NCBI RefSeq assembly: GCF_030230605.1
Contig: NZ_JASPDO010000004.1
Location: 62,001-126,000, forward strand
Origin: Brevibacterium sp. UMB1308A
GTDB lineage: Bacteria; Actinomycetota; Actinomycetes; Actinomycetales; Brevibacteriaceae
DNA length: 64,000 bases
Reading direction: 5' to 3'
Part shown: in pieces, positions 37,751-46,619 of the stretch
How positions within the stretch are numbered: position 1 is the first letter of the stretch
Layout of the letters: each line of letters begins with the position of its first letter
The notes under the pieces: model-generated
What the model was told of the DNA's origin: nothing
What the model saw: the letters and a program-made list of their open reading frames with translations, nothing else
Database searches by the model: none
Translations under genes and position numbers: made by a program

Positions 37751-39031
37751 CTACAACAGAGTTGCGGTGTTGGCTTGCATCTTGTGGTATTCCGCCCATG
37801 CTGAGTGGTCGGTGAGCGAGGCCACTTGGTCAACGACGATGCGCACTTGTGCACTGTCGTCTTCCGCGTCACGGTAGTCGCACCAGAACAGGGTGTCCAT
37901 GGACTCAGGGTGGGTCATGTAGTAGTCGCACAGATCGCGAAGCACCCCGGCTTGGATACGTTGTAGGCGCACGCGGTCTTCGGCCACCATGACCGTCACG
38001 GTAGCGAGTCCCTTGAGAACCGCGATCTCATGACGCGTGGTAACCGGAACGACGACGTTGCCCGCATACCGGGTCAGGGGTTCCCACCCGTATTCTTCAC
38101 GCGTGGCCGCTTCGGTTGCCGAGGTGAACCGTCCGATGAGCTGGCTTGTCATGTGCTTGAGTGCTGCCTGTGCCCGGCGCGATCCGTCGTAGGGTTCCTT
38201 GGGCCAGTACTTGGCGGCTTGCAGGCGGTCGAATGCCGCCACGATGTCGTCGTCGCGCGCGCCTGGCATGTACCACGACCGGGTCACGTCAATGAGCCCT
38301 GCGAGCGCCTCGTCATGTGTGTACGCGAACAGGTTCAAGTGGCCGGAGTTCACGGCGTCTTCGACGTCGTGAACGCAGTAGGAGATGTCGTCGGACACGT
38401 CCATGATCTGGGCTTCGATACACCTGGTTCCACTGTCCCGGCCGTCGCGTACAAAGTCGTAGACGTCGCGGTCGTCGTCGTACACGCCAAATTTTCGAAT
38501 CGACCCTGACGCGCTTTTCGGTGTGGGGGCTTCTGCCCGGCTCCACGGGTATTTGATACAGGCGTCCAGGGTTGCGCGCGTGAGGTTGAGGCCAGCAGAC
38601 CTGCCGTCTTCCAGCAGAACCTTCGGTTCCAGACGGCTTAAGACACGCAGCGTTTGCGCGTTCCCTTCAAACCCGCCAATGTCTTTGGTCACCTCGTCGA
38701 GGACGGTTTCGCCGTTGTGCCCAAAGGGAGGGTGCCCGAGGTCGTGGCTCAGGCACGCTGTTTCTACAATGTCCGGGTCCGCACCTAGGTAGCGGCCCAG
38801 TTCGCGTCCTACCTGGGCCACTTCGAGTGAGTGGGTGAGGCGGTTACGGACGAAGTCGTCAGTTCCGGGTGAGACGACCTGGGTTTTTGCGGCCAAGCGG
38901 CGCAGTCCCGAGGAGTGCAGGACACGACCTCGGTCGCGTTGGAAAGCTGAACGGCGCGGGTTCTTTGCGGCTTCTTCGACCCACCGTTCCCGGTCGGTGT
39001 CGCTGTATTCGCCTGTCTGACTTACCAACAC
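37751..39031 (-). CDS. dgt: Deoxyguanosinetriphosphate triphosphohydrolase-like protein
   Basis: HD-domain dNTPase that releases triphosphate from dNTPs. HRLTHSLEVAQVGRELG supplies the first metal histidine, and the HD pair is H96-D97 in CLSHDLGHPPFGHNGE. The full 426-residue length is present. It directly precedes dnaG (15 bases) in the conserved dusB-dgt-dnaG order. Two dispersed decamers occur here (38737 and 38924), one within the HDLGH codons of the active site, so DNA-level and protein-level constraints coincide. Confidence 0.92.
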   Translation of the reverse strand: MLVSQTGEYSDTDRERWVEEAAKNPRRSAFQRDRGRVLHSSGLRRLAAKTQVVSPGTDDFVRNRLTHSLEVAQVGRELGRYLGADPDIVETACLSHDLGHPPFGHNGETVLDEVTKDIGGFEGNAQTLRVLSRLEPKVLLEDGRSAGLNLTRATLDACIKYPWSRAEAPTPKSASGSIRKFGVYDDDRDVYDFVRDGRDSGTRCIEAQIMDVSDDISYCVHDVEDAVNSGHLNLFAYTHDEALAGLIDVTRSWYMPGARDDDIVAAFDRLQAAKYWPKEPYDGSRRAQAALKHMTSQLIGRFTSATEAATREEYGWEPLTRYAGNVVVPVTTRHEIAVLKGLATVTVMVAEDRVRLQRIQAGVLRDLCDYYMTHPESMDTLFWCDYRDAEDDSAQVRIVVDQVASLTDHSAWAEYHKMQANTATLL

Positions 39032-40207
39032 TTATCCGCCTGACACGTCGAGTTCAGCAAGGGACAGTTCTTCGCGCAGATCTTCGCTGAAGGTACGCGA
39101 TGACAGCCACCCGTCGGGAAGGTGCGGACGCTTCGCCCGGGTGGTGCGACCTCGGGACCCTTCTGCCGCTTCACCGGGGTACGGTGCGGTGTGGTCGAGT
39201 TCGTCTAGCAGTGCGCGCAGTTCTTCCAGCAAGGACACGTGTGCAAGGCGCTTGCGGAGGTCTCCGCCCACGGGGTAGCCCTTGAAGTACCAGGCGATGT
39301 GTTTGCGCAGGTCACGCACGCCGTAGAATTCGTCGTCATAGTATTCGGCCAGGTACACGCCGTGGGTGTACACGGTTTGGGCGACTTCGCCTAGGTTGGG
39401 GCGAATGCGTTCATCGGATCCGTTCAAAGCCGCCTGCAGATCACCGAACAGCCACGGGCGGCCCTGACAACCTCGGCCGATCACGACTCCGTCGCAACCG
39501 GTTTTTGCCATCATGGCTTGGGCGTCCTCGGCGCTGAAAATGTCACCGTTGCCCAGCACAGGTACGGCGTCGCCGATCGTGTCTTTGAGCCGGGCGATCG
39601 CGTCCCAGTCGGCGGTTCCGGAATAGAGGTCGGCGGTCGTGCGACCGTGCAGGGTCATGGCTGCGACTCCGGCACGGGCTGCGATCTGGCCGGCGTCAAG
39701 GTAGGTCAAGTGGTCCGCGTCGATGCCCTTGCGCATTTTCACGGTCACGGGAATGTCGCCGGCTTCGCGGACTGCGGTGGTGACGATTGCGGTGAAAAGG
39801 TCGATCTTCCATGGAAGTGCCGATCCCCCGCCTTTGCGGGTCACTTTGGGCACCGGACAGCCGAAGTTGAGGTCAATGTGGTCGGCCCGGTCTTCTTCGA
39901 CCAGCATCCGTACCGCCTGCCCTACGGTTACCGGGTCCACTCCGTAGAGTTGAACCGACCGAGGTGTTTCATAGGGTTCGTGGTGGATGATCCGCATGCT
40001 TTTGGGGCTGCGTTCGACCAGTGCGCGGGTGGTCACCATTTCGGTGACGTAGAGGCCAGCACCGTATTCGCGGCACAGACGGCGGAAGGCCGTGTTGGTG
40101 ATTCCAGCCATGGGCGCCAACACAACCGGGGAGTCCAATTCAATGGGACCGATTGAGAGCGCGGTCGGGGTGGCAGGCACATTGGGTCGTTCGATTACAG
40201 CAGTCAC
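39032..40207 (-). CDS. dusB: tRNA-dihydrouridine synthase (DusB-like)
   Basis: FMN-dependent enzyme that reduces uridines in the tRNA D-loop. Early motifs are VLAPMAGITNTAFRRLCREY and the MVTTRAL segment. The catalytic Cys lies in LNFGCPVPKVTRKGGGSAL, and TLHGRTTADLYSG and VLGNGDIFSAEDA mark the FMN barrel. Length is 391 residues; the C-terminal tail (RGRTTRAKRPHLPDG) is an actinobacterial extension. It sits one base upstream of dgt. Confidence 0.93.
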   Translation of the reverse strand: MTAVIERPNVPATPTALSIGPIELDSPVVLAPMAGITNTAFRRLCREYGAGLYVTEMVTTRALVERSPKSMRIIHHEPYETPRSVQLYGVDPVTVGQAVRMLVEEDRADHIDLNFGCPVPKVTRKGGGSALPWKIDLFTAIVTTAVREAGDIPVTVKMRKGIDADHLTYLDAGQIAARAGVAAMTLHGRTTADLYSGTADWDAIARLKDTIGDAVPVLGNGDIFSAEDAQAMMAKTGCDGVVIGRGCQGRPWLFGDLQAALNGSDERIRPNLGEVAQTVYTHGVYLAEYYDDEFYGVRDLRKHIAWYFKGYPVGGDLRKRLAHVSLLEELRALLDELDHTAPYPGEAAEGSRGRTTRAKRPHLPDGWLSSRTFSEDLREELSLAELDVSGG

Positions 40208-40249
40208 CCTTCTATTGTCTCGTGGTAGTCAAATTGGGTGAAGCTGAAC

Positions 40250-40858
40250 TCACAACCACCCGCGTTTGGCGGCTTCTATTGCTGCCGATGAGCGGTTGTC
40301 TACCCCGAGCTTGCTGATGGCAGATGACAAGTGATTGCGGACTGTCCCTTCGGATAGGAACAGTGAGTCTGCGATTGTACGGACGCTGGCACCGGTGTGG
40401 GCAACTGCAAGGACTTCGCGTTCGCGTTCCGTCAGCGGTGACGGGCCCAAAGAGATCGACTCGATTGCTAAAGCGGGGTCGACTGCCTGTTCGCCACGGT
40501 AAATCTTCCGGACGGCCTCAGCAAGCTCTTCCGCAGGGGCGTCTTTCACGACAAAGCCTTTCGCACCAGCAGCAAGTGCCCGTTGCAGATACCCGGGTCG
40601 ACCAAATGTGGTGACAATGAGAACCTTGGTATCGCTTCCCTTGTTGCACAGTTCGCGTGTCGCCTCGATTCCGTTGAGGCCCGGCATTTCGATGTCGAAA
40701 AGCGCCACGTCGACATCGTTGTTGAGGCACATGTCAACGGCGTCGGTTCCCGATGCTGCTTCGCCCACAACGGTGATATCTGGTTCCAGCCCGAGGAGTG
40801 CCGAAAGGGCACCCCTGACAAGCGCCTGATCGTCTGCGATAGCAATGTTGATGGTCAT
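40250..40858 (-). CDS. LuxR/NarL-family response regulator (DesR-like)
   Basis: 202 residues. The receiver domain contains IADDQALVRG, the Asp in VALFDIEMPGLNG and the Lys in FVVKDAPAEE. The GerE helix-turn-helix is LTEREREVLAVAHTGASVRT followed by EGTVRNHLSSAISKLG. Its ATG overlaps the kinase stop. It is the last gene of a four-gene ABC ATPase-permease-kinase-regulator unit, a common arrangement in which the TCS controls its own exporter. Confidence 0.93.
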   Translation of the reverse strand: MTINIAIADDQALVRGALSALLGLEPDITVVGEAASGTDAVDMCLNNDVDVALFDIEMPGLNGIEATRELCNKGSDTKVLIVTTFGRPGYLQRALAAGAKGFVVKDAPAEELAEAVRKIYRGEQAVDPALAIESISLGPSPLTEREREVLAVAHTGASVRTIADSLFLSEGTVRNHLSSAISKLGVDNRSSAAIEAAKRGWL

Positions 40859-41913
40859 GCAAACTCCACACGTAGCTCGGTTCCGCCACCTGAGTCACTC
40901 AACGTCACGGTTCCACCTGCTTCTTCTACTCGGCGACGTAGCCCAGTGAGGCCGTGTCCCTCACAGCTTCCTTCTAGGCCGTTTCCGTTATCCGTCACGG
41001 TGACCCCATTTTCATCAAATGCGAGTGTGCATGATGTCGCGCCGGCGTGACGGATGATGTTGGTGCTGGCTTCTCGTACGGCCCATGCCACGACCGCTCG
41101 GCGTTCCGGATCCCACGCCGCCCAGTCCCCGTGGCGAGCAATGTGAATACCGGCGGCACGCAAGGCAGCTTCTGCTTCATCCACTTGCGTCGCCAAATCT
41201 GGTGTACGCAAACGTCCAACGGTCGTTCGCACATCTTCAAGCGCACGCTGGTTCAGGGTCATGAGTTCCCTCAGTTCAGCTTCGCATCGCGCCGGGTCAG
41301 TGCGCACAGTTTTCAGGGCAAGCTGGGATTTCAACGACACGACAGTGAGCGTGTGTCCTAGCATGTCGTGTACGTCGCGTGAAATCGCTTCGCGTTCTTT
41401 TACAAGGTCGAGCTCTTTCTTCATCTTCTGTTCGGCAAGCTCACGAACCTCAATGAACTTCACCAATGTTAAACACAGGATCACGAGAGCGGGTCCCGCT
41501 ACGGGCATAAGGAAAGTCTGTGGACTAAAAATCAGAGGCACTGCAACCGTGAGAAGAAGAGTCACAGCTGACCAACCCAGAGCGGCAACGAACGACAGTC
41601 CGAAGACTCCCAGGGACGCAAAGTACGGAGCAAAGGACGTTACCGCCACGCCCAGTGACGGCACCGTTACAAACACCGGAATGAGCAGGAGTCCCGCTGC
41701 GACAGCGACGTGTCGTACCTGCAGTGGTTCGTCTCTGTTAAACGGCTTCTGCCCACTCACCGCAATCCAGCAGTAGACCGCACCGAAGAGAACTGTTCCA
41801 CACGTCCCCAGGATCTTCCACCCGTGTGCTACCGGGTGCAGTGTCCACACGAGCACCAGCGGGATGACCAGAAAAACGAGCCAGATCAACCCGTACATAT
41901 TCCGCGCGTTCAT
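40855..41913 (-). CDS. Sensor histidine kinase (DesK-like)
   Basis: 352 residues with five or so N-terminal membrane helices (GLIWLVFLVIPLVLVWTL, VAVAAGLLLIPVFVTVPSLG, SAVTLLLTVAVPLIF). The HisKA_3 phosphoacceptor lies in EREAISRDVHDMLGHTL, near residue 180. HATPase motifs are VREASTNIIRHAGAT and VTVTDNGNGLEGSCEGHGLTG. No extracellular domain is visible, so membrane state or the neighbouring transporter is the likely input. It overlaps its regulator by four bases. Confidence 0.92.
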   Translation of the reverse strand: MNARNMYGLIWLVFLVIPLVLVWTLHPVAHGWKILGTCGTVLFGAVYCWIAVSGQKPFNRDEPLQVRHVAVAAGLLLIPVFVTVPSLGVAVTSFAPYFASLGVFGLSFVAALGWSAVTLLLTVAVPLIFSPQTFLMPVAGPALVILCLTLVKFIEVRELAEQKMKKELDLVKEREAISRDVHDMLGHTLTVVSLKSQLALKTVRTDPARCEAELRELMTLNQRALEDVRTTVGRLRTPDLATQVDEAEAALRAAGIHIARHGDWAAWDPERRAVVAWAVREASTNIIRHAGATSCTLAFDENGVTVTDNGNGLEGSCEGHGLTGLRRRVEEAGGTVTLSDSGGGTELRVEFA

Positions 41914-41923
41914 GCCCTACTTC

Positions 41924-42703
41924 CTATTTGCGCCCAGTTCCGCGACGAGCGCCTAGGACACAAAGTACCGCGAAAACAATCGACCACGCCACCACGTTGA
42001 GAAGGATCTGCCACAGTTCGTACTGAATCACGTCACCTGTAGCCGCATCGAAAGTTTCGCCTTGATCGAGTGGATACGCCGCCAACCGAGTGATGCCCCA
42101 CACCGGGACAAACACCGACAGTTTGAGCAAGATTCCTGACAAGGGCATAAACGCGTTGCCCAAAAACATCATGACAACAACGAGCCCGCTAGCAGCACTC
42201 ACTGCCGCTTCACTACGGAACAGCAGTCCAAAGGCTAAGCCATAGAGAGCAAAGGTCACTGCGCCTACAATCAACAGTCCGAACGTCGCTGGCCACACCC
42301 ACGCGTCCATGCGCGTACCAACGAACAGCCCCGTGACATACACCGCTCCCACCGCGAGGATCGAATACGCGAGTGCAACGACAACTTTGCTTGCAATGAA
42401 GCCAGACGTGGGAAATGGAGTAATACCTATTTGCCGACCCCACCCCTGTTGAAGTTCGACTGCCGCTGACCCTGCGAGTCCTGTCGTTGCCGTAATCGCG
42501 GCGTAGGCACCCATATTCACCATAATGCTCGCGGTCACATTAGCCCGACCGCTACCGAGTTCATTACTCGAGAAGTCAGCCATAGTTCCGAAAATGACGA
42601 ACATGAAAACCGGCAAGAAGACTGCAAAGAAAAGCCCCACATACTGTCGTAGATTGCGCTTGAGGTCAATCCAGATATATCCCGTGTTCAGAATCGTACT
42701 CAT
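41924..42703 (-). CDS. ABC-2 type transporter permease
   Basis: 259-residue membrane protein with six helices (VGLFFAVFLPVFMFVIFGTM, ILAVGAVYVTGLFVG, ALYGLAFGLLFRSEAAVSA, ILLNVVAWSIVFAVLCVLGA). It follows the ATPase gene with a four-base overlap. Substrate unknown; ABC-2 exporters beside DesK-like kinases handle lipids, peptides or antibiotics in other bacteria. Good family call, no substrate call. Confidence 0.88.
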   Translation of the reverse strand: MSTILNTGYIWIDLKRNLRQYVGLFFAVFLPVFMFVIFGTMADFSSNELGSGRANVTASIMVNMGAYAAITATTGLAGSAAVELQQGWGRQIGITPFPTSGFIASKVVVALAYSILAVGAVYVTGLFVGTRMDAWVWPATFGLLIVGAVTFALYGLAFGLLFRSEAAVSAASGLVVVMMFLGNAFMPLSGILLKLSVFVPVWGITRLAAYPLDQGETFDAATGDVIQYELWQILLNVVAWSIVFAVLCVLGARRGTGRK

Positions 42704-43632
42704 GACTTCTCCTTGGTTGTGAGGTGCGCGAACACGCTGTCGAGGCTGGCAATGTGGATCTCTAGATCGCGTGCTGTGGTTTCGGTGAGCAGATAGCGTG
42801 CAACGGAGTCCGCATCGTCACACGTGAGCTCAACGCGGTCTCCGGACCGTTGTACGTCCGTCACCCCTGGTAGCTTGCTGATATCCACATCAGCATCCAG
42901 ATGCGCGGTGATTGTTTTGCCCCCTAGACGAGCGCGCACCTTACTCGTCGAGCCGTCGGCAATGATCTGCCCGTGTGCCATGAGCACCGTCCGCTGTGCG
43001 AAGTCTTCGACTTCCTTCAGGTAGTGCGACGCGAAGATGATGGTGCGTCCTTCGGTAGCTTCTGCGCGCATCGTTTCCCAGAACGCGGTACGAGCGTTGA
43101 CGTCCATCCCCGTGGTGGGTTCGTCAAGAATCAGCAAACGGGGGTCCGGAAGCAACGCCAAAGCAAAGCGGAGCCTCTGTTGCTCACCGCCAGAACACTT
43201 GGACACCCTGCGGTGTACAAGCGATTCAATGCCGGCCCGGCTGATAGCTTCATCGACCCCAATGTGATTCGTATGCGTAGAAGCGATCATCTGTACGGTC
43301 TCTTTAACCGTGAGGTCTCCTAAGAGCGCTCCCGTTTGCAGGATTGCTGAAACATACCCTGAACGCACCGCTTCTTTGGGACACACGCCCAGTACGCTCA
43401 GCGAACCGCCGTCTGGTTGCGACAGCCCTAACACCATGTCAAGGGTCACGGTTTTCCCTGCCCCGTTGGGGCCTAAAAAGGCCACGATCTCGCCTTTGCC
43501 AACGGTGAGTGAGAGGTCATTCACCGCGCGTATCCGCTTACCACCTGAACCGCGGAAGGACTTAACGACGTGTCTGATCTCAAGTGCGGGAGTATCCTTA
43601 CCACTGCCTGTGAGCGAGCTTTTTTCGTTCAT
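42700..43632 (-). CDS. ABC transporter ATP-binding protein
   Basis: ATPase of the ABC-2 exporter, 310 residues from ATG 43632; an in-frame GTG at 43665 is an alternative start. Walker A is GPNGAGKT, the signature KCSGGEQQRLRFALAL and Walker B LLILDEPTTGMD. The signature serine and LSGGQ-type glycines are intact. It heads the exporter/two-component operon on the minus strand and is divergent from the lactate permease gene, with a 16-bp palindrome between them (43690-43705). Confidence 0.93.
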   Translation of the reverse strand: MNEKSSLTGSGKDTPALEIRHVVKSFRGSGGKRIRAVNDLSLTVGKGEIVAFLGPNGAGKTVTLDMVLGLSQPDGGSLSVLGVCPKEAVRSGYVSAILQTGALLGDLTVKETVQMIASTHTNHIGVDEAISRAGIESLVHRRVSKCSGGEQQRLRFALALLPDPRLLILDEPTTGMDVNARTAFWETMRAEATEGRTIIFASHYLKEVEDFAQRTVLMAHGQIIADGSTSKVRARLGGKTITAHLDADVDISKLPGVTDVQRSGDRVELTCDDADSVARYLLTETTARDLEIHIASLDSVFAHLTTKEKS

Positions 43633-43689
43633 ACTTTTATTCTTGAGAACCAAGCGTTTGAGCACATGAGGCAGACATCATGATCTAGC

Positions 43690-43705
43690 CATGACAAATG
43701 TCATG
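43690..43705. promoter_or_regulatory. 16-bp palindrome in the ABC exporter/lctP intergenic region
   Basis: Perfect inverted repeat CATGACA-AA-TGTCATG. It lies 16 bases before the lctP GTG start and about 58 bases from the exporter ATPase start, where an operator for a dimeric regulator would be expected. The neighbouring LuxR-type regulator is one candidate binder; nothing in the sequence proves it. Confidence 0.45.
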
Positions 43706-43721
43706 CTGATAGAACAGAGAA

Positions 43722-45071
43722 GTGAATCCGTTACTCGCGTCTGCGCCTCTCGTGCTTCCGTGCGTGCTGTTGGCGTGCCGACTTTCGCCCACTGTTGCCA
43801 GCGTCAGCGCGGTGGGAGCAGCCGTGCTGGTGGTCCTGCTCACCGGCGTTCCCATCGACTGGCCCAGCCTGCCGGAGTATGTGGGCATTACCGCTGAGGT
43901 CCTTTTCATCCTTCTCAACGGCATGATCCTGGCCAGACTCATGCAGATCAGTGGCGCGATGCGCTCCATTGGCAACTGGGTCTCAAGCGCCACCCCTGGG
44001 ATCGGCGCTGGAACCGCGTTCGTGGTGTTTGGGGTGGTGCCGTTCGTCGAATGCGTCACCGGATTTGGAATTGGCGTGACCGTGGGCGTCCCGATCCTGC
44101 TAACTTTGGGCCATAAACCCGCCAAAGCAGCGCTGTTTGGCCTTCTGGGTTTGTGCGCAGTTCCGTGGGGCGCATTGGCTCCCGGCACCGCCGTTGCGAG
44201 CTCGCTGACCGGTTTCGATTTCACCACCCTGGGAGTCATCTCCGGGTGGTACAACTCGGTGGTGCTCGTCGTCGTTGCGCTTACGGTTGCGTGGGGAACA
44301 GGGTTTGTGCGAGCCGCCCTACCCACGTTCGCCTCAGCCGGCTTCCTGTGGGGTTCAATCCTTGTGACAAACATGCTCATTGGAACACCGCTTGCCGGCG
44401 TGATCGGCTCCGCATTGCTCATGGGGCTGTCCTTGGTGGTGTACCGCATGGGTGGGGCCCGCATCCCGGCCCCTCCGGTTCGCGAGCTCGTCCCTTATGC
44501 GGTGTTAGCAGGCGGACTGTTGTGCGCCAGTGTGGTTGCGATGCTGGTTCCTGCCCTGGAGTGGTTGGCACTACCGCCCGTGTGGTTGGCTGTCGCGTGC
44601 GTCGTTGCGTACCGGGTGTTGCCCGGGCAGTCAGGGATGATCGCCGAGGTGCCAGACGCCTTACGCTCATGGGTTCCCATTGGCGTGAGTACCGGTCTGT
44701 TCATGATCCTGGGGTGGGTCATGGCGGCCTCCGATATGAGTACCGCGATTGGAGAGGCGTTGAGTCCGGCAGGCGCATGGCCGGGTCCCCTCTTGGGTGC
44801 CGTGGGGTCGATCCTGACCGGTTCAAATACCGCGTCAAACGCGATGTTCGCCCCTACCATTGCCACGCTCTCGGCAACTGGAAGCTTAAGCGTTGTCGCC
44901 GCGGCGAACGTGGCTGGTTCGTTTATGATTTTGGCGGCCCCACCGCGTGTTCTCATGGCCGTCACGTTGGCTGGCGACCGCGAGTCCTACGGCCGCACGC
45001 TCATGCGCGCAATAGCAATCGCCAGCGCTCCCCCACTTGTAGGTGCGGTAGCGCTGGCGATATGGCTGTAG
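43722..45071 (+). CDS. L-lactate permease family transporter
   Basis: Polytopic membrane protein, 449 residues with about 12 helices, of the LctP family (PF02652): FVVFGVVPFVECVTGFGIGV and GVPILLTLGHKPAKAALFGL match the EAVAGFG-type pore motif region, and SILTGSNTASNAMFAP the second conserved motif. It is shorter than typical LctP (~550) but both motifs are intact. Lactate, glycolate or a related carboxylate is the expected substrate. GTG start at 43722. The last codons carry a 12-bp inverted repeat that may act as a terminator. Confidence 0.78.
   Translation: MNPLLASAPLVLPCVLLACRLSPTVASVSAVGAAVLVVLLTGVPIDWPSLPEYVGITAEVLFILLNGMILARLMQISGAMRSIGNWVSSATPGIGAGTAFVVFGVVPFVECVTGFGIGVTVGVPILLTLGHKPAKAALFGLLGLCAVPWGALAPGTAVASSLTGFDFTTLGVISGWYNSVVLVVVALTVAWGTGFVRAALPTFASAGFLWGSILVTNMLIGTPLAGVIGSALLMGLSLVVYRMGGARIPAPPVRELVPYAVLAGGLLCASVVAMLVPALEWLALPPVWLAVACVVAYRVLPGQSGMIAEVPDALRSWVPIGVSTGLFMILGWVMAASDMSTAIGEALSPAGAWPGPLLGAVGSILTGSNTASNAMFAPTIATLSATGSLSVVAAANVAGSFMILAAPPRVLMAVTLAGDRESYGRTLMRAIAIASAPPLVGAVALAIWL
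45018..45061 (+). terminator. Inverted repeat at the 3' end of the lactate permease gene
   Basis: ATCGCCAGCGCT and AGCGCTGGCGAT form a perfect 12-bp inverted repeat with a 20-base loop, ending ten bases before the stop. No T tract follows, so a role as terminator between convergent genes is likely but unproven. Confidence 0.4.
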
Positions 45072-45075
45072 TTCT

Positions 45076-45906
45076 TTAGTCTTCGCCCTTAGAAGTTCCG
45101 GTGGTAGCCGCGGTCTTGCGCTGCATGCGCGATTCGAGCCACCTCGCAATTCCGGCGACGATCAGGTTGATCGCAATGTAGATCACCGCACCCACGATGA
45201 ACGTAGGGAGCAAGTTACCATACTGGCGACCAATAACGTTGACCTGATGAAGAAGGTCTTGGTACGTCACCATGTAGCCCAGGGCCGAGTCTTTAAGAAG
45301 AACCACGATCTGAGCGATCAGCGTGGGCATCATAGCCCTGAACGCCTGTGGCATCAGTACCAGACTCATCGTCTGCGAATCGGACAGCCCGATCGACTGC
45401 GCTGCTTCACGCTGCCCCCGGGGCACTGCCAAAATCCCGGCGCGAACGACCTCGGCGATCACCATACCGTTATACAGCGTCAGACCAATCACCACCGGCC
45501 AGAACGACCCAATGGTCTTTCCGAACAGCAGGTACGTTGCAAAGATCAACAACAGAACCGGGAGTCCACGGAAGAACTCCAGCACTAAGGTCGCTGGGAC
45601 CGAGATCCACTTCTTGGATGACAAGCGCAGAAGCGCAAACACGACCCCCAGAATGAGCGCCAGAACAGATGCCACAACTGCGACCTTAAAGGTAGCAAGG
45701 AGACCTTTAAAAAGTGCCTTCTGGATCGTCGCGTATGCGAACGGTTCCCATTTGGCGGCGTCGAGCTGGCCGGCAGCAGAGAACTTCCAGATAACAAACG
45801 CGACAATTCCAAGGAGCAGAACACCTGAGACGATCGACAGGATCACATTGTTGCGTCTGCCTTTGGGGCCCGGCTCATCGAATAGCACTTGAGTAGACGC
45901 GCTCAT
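45076..45906 (-). CDS. gluD: Glutamate-type amino acid ABC transporter permease (GluD-like)
   Basis: 276 residues from ATG 45906. It has one N-terminal helix (NVILSIVSGVLLLGIVAFVI) plus the five helices of the HisM/GlnP permease domain. The coupling motif lies around GQREAAQSIGLSDSQTMSLVLMPQA (described as two adjoining parts). Its ATG overlaps the gluC stop. A C-terminal basic tail (RWLESRMQRKTAATTGTSKG) follows. Last gene of a gluABCD operon by homology of order. Confidence 0.92.
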   Translation of the reverse strand: MSASTQVLFDEPGPKGRRNNVILSIVSGVLLLGIVAFVIWKFSAAGQLDAAKWEPFAYATIQKALFKGLLATFKVAVVASVLALILGVVFALLRLSSKKWISVPATLVLEFFRGLPVLLLIFATYLLFGKTIGSFWPVVIGLTLYNGMVIAEVVRAGILAVPRGQREAAQSIGLSDSQTMSLVLMPQAFRAMMPTLIAQIVVLLKDSALGYMVTYQDLLHQVNVIGRQYGNLLPTFIVGAVIYIAINLIVAGIARWLESRMQRKTAATTGTSKGED

Positions 45907-46565
45907 CGGTGAATCACCCACTTGTTTTCCAGAATCGTGAACACCCGACCAAGAATCAGCGCCAAAATCAGGTACGCCACGGCCGCTCCGGCAATGACCA
46001 GAAGCGTGATGTCACCGCGCACCTCGATCGCGTTGCGCATCGCGGAAATGATCTCTCGGTTGTTAAACGCTGATGCGATTGAGGTGTTCTTCAGCATCGC
46101 AATAATGACGCTTCCCAATGGCGGAATCACCGTACGAAATGCCTGCGGCATGATGATGTACCGCAAGGTCTGGCCAAAATTCAGACCGATCGCACGGGCT
46201 GCTTCTGCCTGCCCTACCGGAATCGTTGAGATACCTGAACGGAGAACTTCTGCGACGAAACAGCTGGTGTACGCGATCAGGGCGACGCACGCGAGCACGA
46301 ACGAGTTGATTGCTGAATCACGGCTTGCGCGAATGTCTAGAAACGGCAACCCGAACACGCAAAAGAACATGACGAGCGTCAGTGGTGTGTTTCGAACCGT
46401 GGTGATGTACACCGAGGCGGCGGCGCGCAACACCGGGGTTGGTGACACCCGCATAGCGGCGAGGATCGAACCCAAAACCAGGCACCCCACCAAAGTGACA
46501 CCAAACAGTTTGACCGTTCCCCACACACCGCTGAGGAACAGCATCAAAAGATCAGCGAAATCCAC
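45903..46565 (-). CDS. gluC: Glutamate-type amino acid ABC transporter permease (GluC-like)
   Basis: 220-residue membrane subunit with five helices; coupling loop VGQAEAARAIGLNFGQTLRY followed by IIMPQAFRTVIPPLG. It pairs with GluD to form the translocation channel. About 54 bases separate it from gluB. The start ATG 46565 gives MDFADLLMLFLSGVWG. Confidence 0.93.
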   Translation of the reverse strand: MDFADLLMLFLSGVWGTVKLFGVTLVGCLVLGSILAAMRVSPTPVLRAAASVYITTVRNTPLTLVMFFCVFGLPFLDIRASRDSAINSFVLACVALIAYTSCFVAEVLRSGISTIPVGQAEAARAIGLNFGQTLRYIIMPQAFRTVIPPLGSVIIAMLKNTSIASAFNNREIISAMRNAIEVRGDITLLVIAGAAVAYLILALILGRVFTILENKWVIHR

Positions 46566-46619
46566 GAGGATCCTTCTCAGACTGGTGGTCGCCAGGATTA
46601 CCCGGCGACCACATCAACA

